DNA of 64,000 nt from Branchiostoma floridae (Eukaryota; Chordata; Leptocardii; Amphioxiformes; Branchiostomatidae): NCBI RefSeq assembly GCF_000003815.2, contig NC_049982.1, positions 20,540,083 through 20,604,082 of the forward strand, read 5' to 3'. Below the pieces are notes generated by a model. That model did no database searches. It was not told where the DNA came from and saw nothing but the letters and a program-made list of their open reading frames with translations. A program made the translations under genes and the position numbers. This document shows, piece after piece, positions 14,301 to 23,400 of this stretch. Numbering within the stretch: the stretch's first letter is position 1; every line of letters starts with the position of its first letter.

Positions 14301-16768
14301 TGCGTAGTGAAATAACGCGTGGCAGCGAGGCCCTCGTAAATCATAAGTTTGTCATTAGCGAGTATCAGGAGGGTTTAAAGCAGGGCGGGAGCCCAGGGAC
14401 CCGGCAGTGATGAATCAAACTTTCATTGGCGATGAAAGCTGGCAGTTCTGCAAATTGTATTCATTGGCGGATTTGTTAAGAGGACAGCTGCATTCTGCAG
14501 TCACAAATTTGACTTATTTTGTATGTAAGTAAGTTAGGAAGGGGTTTCGAGCTTCCATTAGTTAAGCCGATTTCCATAATTGCTGCCCGGGATTGTGTCC
14601 AATTTCACCACAAATCTAATTATCGGAGCCGCTCATGCAGATGGGCAAGTCCAATTTGCATTCATTTGTTTCAATCTAGGAGAGGGGTGGTGGAAGTGCA
14701 GCCAGTGGTCGATCCATTAGGCACCCAGACTTGTTTTGCTGCAGTATCATCCCACTTTACTGCAGTGTGTTATACATAAACACTTCAGCAGCAGCTTTAC
14801 ACCATTGACATACCACAGATCCAATCACACTAATGGTTTTTTTGTTGCGTGCCGTTCCAGCATACAGAGAAGACAGTCATCAGGCCAACGGCGTTCAAGC
14901 CGGTCGTTCCTCGCAACAGACATTCCCTGCAGTACTTCCCCCCACGACCCGGCAACCACCTGTCCGACAGCCGCAACTCGCTGCAGATTCCGCTGTTCTA
15001 CAACCCGAAAGCGCAGGATAAGTGCGGTCTGCAGCAGAACGGGTTCCACAGCGTGCAGAACCTCAGCCTGCCGGAACGCCTGCCGGAACGCCTGCCGGAA
15101 AACCTGCAGCAGCCGGGAAGCAGAAATTCCTTTTCTGGAGGATCGTGTAATGGAGGGACCTACAACACCGGGCCACATAATGGAGGGAATTACAGCAATA
15201 CTGGCAGTCTGAACAGCACCAACAGTCACAGCAATACCGGCAGCCTCAACAACGGTAGGATTTACAGCAATGGTGGGAATTACAGCAACGGAAATATCCC
15301 TGGCTTGATTCCGAACGGATTACCGAATGGAAACCATCACAGTGGTAACCACTATGTGGATTCCCGGCACATGAGGGAAGGGTTACCACCCAGGCATAAG
15401 GCTCCCTCCATGGACAGACTGTCTAGTCCTGCCTCAAGATCAAGTGTCACGCCCACCTCCAATAACAATCACACCCCAATCCTGTCCTACCACGCGTCCA
15501 TGACAAACCTGTCGACACGATCAAATCTTACGCCGGTTCAGAGTCACACCCCAAGATCCAGTCTCACTCCGCAGTCCAATCACACGCCCGTCCCGAGCCA
15601 CACGCCGCGGATGAACCACACCCCGTCGTCCACATACACGGCGGGATCGAACCATACCATGTCCAATGGTCACAAGGAGTCCTCCTCATCGGAACATTCG
15701 CAGTGGTCGACGATTTCGGAAGACTCCACCAAGGAACTAGAAGAAAAGGTAAAAGAGAAGGAAAGTGAGTTGGTTCAGTTGAGGAAAACCATGGAGGAAA
15801 ACGAGATGATCATTTACAATGTGTATGAAGAGAAGCAACGGAAATGGGAGAAGGAAATCTCGGACACAAAAAGAGACTGTGAGAAGAAGATAAAAGCAGC
15901 ACAGCAGCGCGCCAGCCGGACGGAGCAGGTACTGCAGCTGCAGATCTACCAACTCCAACAGGAGAAGAAGAAGATCAGTCATGAGATGTCGCAGTTGCTG
16001 CAGGACAATGATAAGCTGGACAGACAGCTGGACACTTACCGCAGCCAGACGACAGAAACCACTCAGAAACTGGATGAAACAAAGTGGGAAATGTGCCAGA
16101 AGTCAGGGGAAATCTCTCTCCTTAAACAGCAACTTAAGGAAGCCAAGTCTGAACTAAGCTTAAAGACTAATGACGTAATTGCTTCACGAGGAACAATAAA
16201 AGATATCAAAACTGAGCTGTCAGAAAAGGACAGTCAAGTGACCGCCTTACAAGACAAAGTGTCAGAGAAAAATGCAGAGATCCTGCACTATCAAGACGAG
16301 GTTGCTAAGCAACAATGTGAGCTTGACAACTTGTCGGACACACTAAGAAAACGAGAGGATGAACTGATGGACTTGAAAGACTCATATCGACAGGTGAAGG
16401 AAGACCTGTCCAATGTTCGAGCTGAGCTGGACAATAAAATCAAGGAAGAACAACTCATCAGCCAATGTGATGAGGTCAAAGAGCGAAGAAAGAACAAAGA
16501 GCGGGATCTGATTGAAAGTTTAAAGGTGGAAGTTCAGAGACTCCGGAACGAGCTGAAAACGGTTCACCAGAGACACGACGCGCAGCTGATGGAGTTTGAG
16601 CGCGAGCGTGCGATCTGGCAGGAGGAGAAGGAGAAGGTGATCCACTACCAGAAGCAGCTGCAGCTGAATTATGTGCAGATGTTCCGCAAAACCAAGAACC
16701 TGGAGAAGGAGGTGCAGCAGCTGACTCTGGAGCTGGAGCGCCGAGACCTGGAGTCAGACAGTGTATAG
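7959..16768 (+). CDS. Leucine zipper tumour suppressor (LZTS/Fez1) family coiled-coil protein, whole gene span
   Basis: Two coding exons, 7989-8327 and 14861-16768, join in phase 0 to give about 748 aa. Exon 1 opens after a TTTCTGCAG acceptor (exon from 7959), with 30 bases of 5' UTR and an ATG in strong context (CACACCATGG). The family is recognised from the stretch around the junction (KIMPFSGKLDK, then RPTAFKPVVPR) and from WEMCQKSGEISLLKQQLKEA and WQEEKEKVIHYQKQLQ in the C-terminal coiled coil, all hallmarks of LZTS1/2/3. The C-terminal Fez1 coiled coil covers about residues 405-745. Known members are cytoplasmic or synaptic scaffolds affecting microtubules, beta-catenin export and postsynaptic Shank complexes. 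The sequence does not decide which vertebrate paralogue is closest; a single pre-duplication LZTS gene is likely. The protein ends ESDSV, a possible class III PDZ ligand, whereas vertebrate members end in TEI. Confidence 0.93.
8328..14189. other. LZTS-family intron, first part: no gene seen
   Basis: This is the 5.9-kb first part of the single coding intron. It holds an ACATGT-type palindromic run near 11465-11492 and no supported exon or transposon termini. The short open frames here have no family motifs. Confidence 0.6.
14190..14670. promoter_or_regulatory. Candidate conserved non-coding element / enhancer in the LZTS-family intron
   Basis: A non-repetitive segment just before exon 2 contains an Otx-type GGATTAA (about 14205), TTATTAATTT, several TAAT cores and a perfect octamer ATTTGCAT (14654-14661). 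This mix of homeodomain and POU sites resembles developmental enhancers. It is a composition-based suggestion only. Confidence 0.3.
14861..16768 (+). CDS. LZTS-family exon 2 (low-complexity middle and Fez1 coiled coil)
   Basis: The exon starts in phase 0 after GCCGTTCCAG and runs to a TAG at 16766-16768. The N-terminal part continues the family block RPTAFKPVVPR. It is followed by an Asn/Gly/Ser-rich stretch (15120-15300) and an NHTP/SHTPR-type repetitive stretch (about 15460-15660). From about 15735 on it is continuous coiled coil with the family-typical QVLQLQIYQLQQEKK and WEMCQKSGEISLLKQQ segments. Confidence 0.93.
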   Translation, partial: HTEKTVIRPTAFKPVVPRNRHSLQYFPPRPGNHLSDSRNSLQIPLFYNPKAQDKCGLQQNGFHSVQNLSLPERLPERLPENLQQPGSRNSFSGGSCNGGTYNTGPHNGGNYSNTGSLNSTNSHSNTGSLNNGRIYSNGGNYSNGNIPGLIPNGLPNGNHHSGNHYVDSRHMREGLPPRHKAPSMDRLSSPASRSSVTPTSNNNHTPILSYHASMTNLSTRSNLTPVQSHTPRSSLTPQSNHTPVPSHTPRMNHTPSSTYTAGSNHTMSNGHKESSSSEHSQWSTISEDSTKELEEKVKEKESELVQLRKTMEENEMIIYNVYEEKQRKWEKEISDTKRDCEKKIKAAQQRASRTEQVLQLQIYQLQQEKKKISHEMSQLLQDNDKLDRQLDTYRSQTTETTQKLDETKWEMCQKSGEISLLKQQLKEAKSELSLKTNDVIASRGTIKDIKTELSEKDSQVTALQDKVSEKNAEILHYQDEVAKQQCELDNLSDTLRKREDELMDLKDSYRQVKEDLSNVRAELDNKIKEEQLISQCDEVKERRKNKERDLIESLKVEVQRLRNELKTVHQRHDAQLMEFERERAIWQEEKEKVIHYQKQLQLNYVQMFRKTKNLEKEVQQLTLELERRDLESDSV

Positions 16769-19149
16769 AAGTGACATTACAGGTGTAACAGCACATGCAC
16801 CACTGTGTAACATCAAGCTAGTGTGTACCATCAGGATCCGTATCTAATACTAGGGCTATTGCGTGTAAAATTAGGGCTAACACGTAACATCAGGGTAACC
16901 ACTGCTGTGTACATGTAACATCAGGGTAACCACCGCTGTATCATTCAGTACAGTACTACTTTGGATCACTGTAACATCTCAGTAAGCAGCACCACTCAGT
17001 CCCTCATCCTGTGTGTTTAGGGAATTTTCTTGTTTTGGTTTGTTAAATTTGTATTGTCGTCAGTTTTTACACTTTCCTCAAGAAGGAACATTGATTCGTT
17101 TACTCTGTTATTTGTAAACTTTTATGACTTTGTACCCTTGAAATTTTTATGATTTTATAGTCTTGTAAATTGTGATTGAAAAAGGCTTTAATATTTTTGT
17201 CATTTTATTAAGTCGCAGTTGCCAGTTATTGACTGACAGGATGAGGGACTGGAAACTGGTTCTTTTGTCATTGAGCTGTCAATCAACATCTAGATCCTGC
17301 TGGCCTGTCAATCAGCACAAGCTGTCAGTCATGTATGGCTGCCCTGTCACTCAGCATGTCAGTAACACAGGGCTTCCCTGTCAATCAAAATTACCTGTTG
17401 TACTGCTCAGAAACTGCAACCAGGATTGTCTTGCCCCCTATTGTTGTTTACATTTTCTCAAACAAAACATTTTGCCAAATCAGGGAACTTCTCATTTTTG
17501 ATGACTTAGATAGCTTTTTGTACAGTCGAGCCTTTCTGTAAATACTGCAGGATATTAAGATGACTCTTGTGTTTTATTCCTTGTTGAGAGTGACGTTAAG
17601 GACAGTAATTGTTGTGCCAGTGTTGCAATTTGAGAAGTAGATCTTTGAGGTTGTGGCAATAATCAGTTTTTTTTACCAGCATCAAAAGCAGTTGGTTATA
17701 CACTCCTATGACGCAATTTTAGAATCACACAAGTCTTGTTGTTGACGGTCTTGATGGACCTTTCATCCATAGTTTGTGTTGTATGAAACTCAATCGGTTG
17801 AGTAAAAGGCTCCATTCTGTGATGTCTAAATGGCTATCGGCCAGGCTCAATGTGCAGTGGATATGATTGTTCCCCACGAAAACCTTCATTACTTCAACCA
17901 CTCCACTCAGTAATTGGTAATTTTTCAAAGAAACATTTGGCATTAACGTTACAAAACTTGTCCCTTGTCAAGAATAAGTGACACTGGCAAATCTGAGATG
18001 TTTTGAGAATAACGGACCATATTGTGCTCCTATTCTTACCATTTTAGTTTGGTTATTGTGCATTCCTGCAGCACAGGGGCATACAAGAGAGATTGACAGG
18101 TACTGATGATGCCGGGATGATTTCCATCTAGAGGTCGCTGGGAACAAAACCTGGAGCACATTTAATCAGGCAGATATTGAGCCCACTCTAAAACACTTCT
18201 CCATTTAGCTGAGGCAGGATCAAGTCAGTTCTGGGGATGTCAGATCTATTCAGTGTTATGCAGTCAAAGTAGTTCAGCAGAAAGCACAGAAAAGGATTGA
18301 ATTATAGGAATATGTGAATGAAAAAGATGTTATGAAAGCTCCAATCCTGCTAGGTTACACAAAAATACCATTAATGAATATTAGGTTTGAGCTCTGTCAT
18401 GAAGATGAGACTAGGAAGAGCAGAATTTATGAAGTAACATAGAACTATTTTGCTTTTAAACTAAATATATTATGCCATATTTACAGTATATTAAGATTCC
18501 TTGCTATGATATCTTGTGTGATTTTTCTTCAGACCATAGTTGTTTTTGTTCTCTGCAGTTGTTAATTTGTTGCAGAATTGTAGACAAACGTTGGTACCTC
18601 GCCACTGTACAGTGCAATATGGTAGTCAGTGGTGTTGGTCCCTTTTTTTGACTATGTGTGGCTCCAGTGTACAAGTCATTGTAGTATTAAACTTAATACA
18701 AGTGTATATGCATTAACACTCTCAGAATAGTTCTCTGACATTGCTTGAGTTTGGTTCAGTTTGCTGTGTCAGCTTCTTTGTGGATTTGGTTTTGTTGAAA
18801 CAAGTTCATATATACTGATGGAGGATGCAGGAAAACAAAGTTAAACACAAGATGTTGGCTTAGACGTTCCAGCAAGTAGGTGTTGAGTTGGTAACCAGCA
18901 GGTCAACTGCTCCTCCTTGTGGTTATAATCATTAGTGCAACATTTAAGATGCAATGGAGCCACGTGTACGATGTAGGACCCTGACTCAGAAGGACTGTAC
19001 AAAGGTGGAATTCTTTATATTTATTGTACAAACACATGGTTGACATAAAAACTGAGTTTTGCAGGGCAAGACATGATAACTTCACTGCAGTGCTGCCCTA
19101 TGCAGACAGGGGGCATGTATGTTCTTTGTACAATATCTGTAGCAATAAA
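16769..19149 (+). other. LZTS-family 3' UTR candidate, ending at AATAAA 19144-19149
   Basis: The first canonical AATAAA on the + strand after the stop codon is at 19144; a weaker ATTAAA lies near 18685. No other gene is apparent in the interval. It includes a cluster of CTGTCAATCA motifs at 17276-17387. A 3' UTR of about 2.4 kb is inferred, not proven. Confidence 0.4.
17276..17387. promoter_or_regulatory. Cluster of PBX-MEIS/PREP composite-site matches
   Basis: CTGTCAATCA, the reverse complement of the PBX-PREP/MEIS decamer TGATTGACAG, occurs exactly at 17276-17285, 17305-17314 and 17378-17387. One-mismatch copies lie at 17322-17331 and 17344-17353. Spacing is irregular, so this does not look like a simple tandem repeat. 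Function is inferred from motif identity alone. Confidence 0.4.
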
Positions 19150-20331
19150 TCATTTGGAAGTTGTTACCATGTTTGTGTTAATTCTGTGTCAAGTACAGGT
19201 CGTAGACAAATGTTGCTTAGATCACATATCACACAACTTCAGCACCTTCATATTAATTGCATTAGTTTATTTTTCAAAGCAGATCATTCAGTTTTCCAGC
19301 TGCACCTACGTTTTAGGTACAACATAAACGGGATTGTGTGAAACATCTGGTAAACAAGCACCAACACACTTCACTACAGTACTTCCATCCTTTCAAGTCT
19401 CTCCCAGATTCTTTCTTCAATGAACATCAAGATTATAGTTCAACTTTACAACCTGGCCTTGAAGGAATACAGAATCTTAGGCTAGACCAGGGATATTTTT
19501 TCTATATTGGAAAAAATGAGTTGAGAGACATTGAGAAAGGACATGAAAAGACTGCCAGTTGGTGACCAAATGTTGGTGGATAGTTTCCAGGAAGAAGTCT
19601 ATTTGTATTTCTTTTCACAAGTAACTTGGATTAACACATGTAGTTTTTGTTACAGACAAGTAAAAATTCTTTCCAAATGCTGTACTTGCTTTATCTATAA
19701 GTCGTCCTCATATCAAATATGATCAACAAACATAGTGGTACAAAAATAGATCCAATCTACAGGATTATGAGCAATCCATCATTTGTCCAAATGAGGGTAA
19801 TATTTTACACTTTTCTCACTATTTAATGAATTTGCTATAGTAAAATCTGTCCATTTACAGTTAACTATGATTCTTATTTTTAATGTTAAATCCTTGCCCT
19901 GGTAGATCAAACTTAAATTGACAGTATGCACACAACACAAACATTTTAGAGAAGGACAACGGTTGGACGGACAAAAGTGCAACAACATCATGTCTACACT
20001 ACAAATTATACTTTTGCTATCAACTTAACCTGGCATGAAATAAGGCATCTCACAGTACAATAAACAAAAAATATACTTTTTTTTTCCAGATTTCATTGAT
20101 CCTGAAAAAATTTTCCATGTTAATTATTTCACAACAATAAGTAACAACTTGACATATATTTCTCAGATTGACAACAGTGTTAGATGCTTTATCCAAACAT
20201 AACAGTTACAAAGTCAGTATAAGAATGGCATGTTTGTTACAGTAAACAATGCTTGTGTCAAATTCTACAAACACAAGTCATTTGACTTTGTTTTACAATC
20301 CTGTTGTCTCGAGGCATTAGACTTCCAAACG
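19150..20331 (-). other. PDZD7-like 3' UTR candidate with polyadenylation signal at 19266-19271
   Basis: Downstream of the PDZD7-like stop codon, the first AATAAA on the minus strand (TTTATT on +) is at 19266-19271. It faces the LZTS AATAAA at 19144, so the two transcripts would end about 100 bases apart, tail-to-tail. No coding potential with family support was seen in the interval. Confidence 0.4.
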
Positions 20332-20466
20332 TCACGTATCCCGTACCACGAGGACCATTCTGGTGCGGGATTTGGTAGCGTACGCTCTCCGGATGGCGTC
20401 TACGGCCTGGGCGTGTGTCACGGACTGCAGCGCCTCGCCATCCACAGACAAGATCTCCATCCCAGG
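20332..20466 (-). CDS. PDZD7: PDZD7-like exon R: second half of PDZ3, stop codon
   Basis: [20 protein letters not shown], then [20 protein letters not shown], completes PDZ3, followed by a TGA at 20334-20332. The protein stops at the end of the PDZ fold. The acceptor taken is GGCTGCAG; the in-frame LQ just before it would fit the family better. Confidence 0.9.
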   Translation of the reverse strand, partial: PGMEILSVDGEALQSVTHAQAVDAIRRAYATKSRTRMVLVVRDT

Positions 20467-23400
20467 CTGCAGCCAATCAAAAACAGTCATTTTTGTAAAT
20501 CATTGACTTAAGAAGACACTAAAATGATAACCAGACGTCTCTGTGTCTTTATTGTTAAGGCATCGAAAGTAGGTACCTCTCCAAACTTGCATACACACCA
20601 ACTTTCTCATTCAAGTTCAGCACAGTCTTGTGATGTTAAATTGTACAAAGCACAATTATTATTTGTTCTTACAACACCAATACTGCCGCTCCTGCGGGGA
20701 ACACTCTCTCGATCTTCACCTGAGGCTGCGATCTGGAGTCCCGCCCACCTGAGATGCTGATACCTGGAACAACACAAGGTGTCATCACTGCCCTGACAAA
20801 GGTGTACAAGACATAGCAGGACTACCACTTAGTGACATTTTACTGGTCAACAGCTGATGTGGACTTTGTACCTGACCCAGAGATTAATGGAAATGTATCA
20901 AGCTGTTGTGTGTTGCGGTTCTTACACGTGGATATTGGTGAGTAACATATTGCTAGTACATATTTGTTGACCCTTCTGTAATGTTCTTTCTGCACTATTC
21001 CTTACCTAGTGATGTCCTTGTCTTGATCAGCTCTATTGTTCTCTCCTCCTCAGCAGCTGGGGCCTCGGGAGCTGCTTCCTGTGGGGGAGGGGGAGGGAAC
21101 TCTATCTCCTCATACTCATCACCTGGGGACTGTACAGGGGGAGGGGGCAGGGAAAAGGAAGGGGGGTCACGGAGGGGATTCAGGGATGGGGGATCAGGGG
21201 GGTGGCTGTCTGGGGGTGGTCCAGGAGGGTGAAGTGGAGCAGGGGGTATTGGGGCATGGAAGGATGGAGGAGGGGGAATGTCCATGTTGTCTGTTCTGAT
21301 TGGTGTAAAAGTGTTGTGTGGCTCCTCCTGATTGGTCGAGGTGTCCCCATTCTCCAGGTGCAAACTGTCGTCCTCCTGCTCTTCCAGGTCGTGGTTGGGT
21401 GTGCTGGCCCGGATCGACTCCTCATCCCAGTTCAGCGCCTTCAGGGTCTCCTTCTTAGTCTTGGAGCTGTCTGTTTTCCTGGTGGGACAAAAATGGATCT
21501 ATTAACAACCTTCTCAACACTGTCACAACAAAGTGCAAGTTTAAAGGTAATTCATTTTTGACAAAAAGTGCTGCCCTTGGCATTGTTGCTTGCATCACCT
21601 TAAGCACCTTTGACCACCTGAAGCATCTCTAACACCCAGAAACATGGCTAAACTCACCTGTCCGTCTTTTCCCAGAAACTAGCCGCACAGAAACAATAAA
21701 CATGCATTAGTACACCACTACAGACATGGGTGGACTAGAAATTGTGACTCATGTGACCAAAGCTGTAGTGTGACAGTAGCACCTCTCCAAAGTGAGGGCT
21801 GGTGCATTAACAAGTCATCTGGTGGCTGAAGTCCATACAGAAATGGCAGAAATTTATATCCTGCAGTAACTGAAGAGAATAACCCACTGTCCTCTGGTGC
21901 TAGTGTTCACAATGACCACCTGGTGCATGTATTTGGCAGGTGCAACAGCACATTTCCCTTGGGGTGTAAATGGGTGCAGCTCTACAGGGTTAGGAACAAT
22001 TTCCTATCACCAGTGAATAACATAACACCACTCCACAAAACTCTTCTTGCATTATATAAGAGTATAATATAAGTACAAAGTGTTTTGCAAGTGGTATCAA
22101 GGACACGATATAATGTCCTTGATGATATCAAGCATTGAAGATAATGAAAGATGTCTAAACTCCAATTTTGTTGATATTCTACTTACAAGATCCCTTTCCT
22201 GACGACAGATGGAGACACCTTCCCATTGCCCATGGGTGGGGAGACTCTGAGGGGAGATATTGTCACTGTCACCCCAGGCTGGCTGTTCTCACCAGTGGAA
22301 GCCCCCTTGCTGTCGACAGGCTCCTCAACACCGTTCTCTTCAGGTTTGTTTGTTGGCCCGTTGATCTGTACTGTAGACTTGGGTTTGTTGACTGTTGCAT
22401 AGATTGGCATTGCGCCCTCCGTCGTGTCTGACCCGCCTGCTTCTTGTGTAGGAGACGGTGTACTCCTTGGGGGATTCCCAATGGCTGTTGGTGATTGATT
22501 GACAGCTGCCGTCTTGACCCTCTGGTTGGCTGGTATGGCTACGACTGGGTTCCAATTGGCTGAGGTATCTGGGGATTCGTCGGGAACGATCTCGATGCTG
22601 CCGCGCCCTGTGTTTCCGGCTCCCATGTAGACGAGCCGATACAGTTCGCTGTCCACGGGCTTGACGTCCCGTGCCTGGAACTGGACATCGGAGTCTTTGG
22701 GTCCAGCAGAGGGGGGGTGGACCGGGGAGGGGGAGTCTGACAGCCGGGTGACTGTGAATCCAGCAGGCTTGTTACTGGCCACGCTGGAGGTCACACTACC
22801 CTCCTCTATAACAGGCATGGGCGAGGACACTCCACCCAGGGGTGGGGACAGGCTCCCCAGGGGCGGGGACAGGTCCACAGGGTTCTGTCTGCTTGGTGAA
22901 ACCTTGTCGCCATCTGGAGGTGGGGGAGGCGGATGTGATGGAATGGGCGCCTTTCCTTTCTTGGACGATTTACGATCCTTCTTCCTCTGTTCCCGTTCCA
23001 GTTTGCGCAGTCTCTCCCTCTCATACTCCTCCACTGTGCGCAGGTGGTACTTCCCATGGTGGTCTGCAGAAAATAATGTAGAGATGGTTACAGTTAACAA
23101 AAAATACATGTGTATGCAACCAATCAGTTATAGAAGAATGGAGTTGTGCAATTATCTTTTAACCCAAATGAATTCCATATATGAAATATAGAGAAGACCA
23201 TTCAGTCACAATTACAGAGATATCACTTTGAGCAATGAAAGATTGTTTTCCATTAGAATTATGACTGAAGAAAAAATCCCAGGTGCCACAATATTAAACT
23301 TTTGTTTGTGGTCTTTCCAAACTAACTTGAACTATGAAAATGACATGTTTCTACACTAAACATGGCCCACCCCCACTCCATACCTGGGGAGGGGTGGAGC

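Noticed and set aside
13928-14410. 160-codon plus-strand frame in the LZTS intron
   Set aside because: No homologous motifs, no acceptor/donor pair in matching phase, and it overlaps the enhancer-like segment.
14736-15229. Frames overlapping the start of LZTS exon 2 on both strands
   Set aside because: They are shadows; the real frame continues in phase from exon 1 and matches the family.
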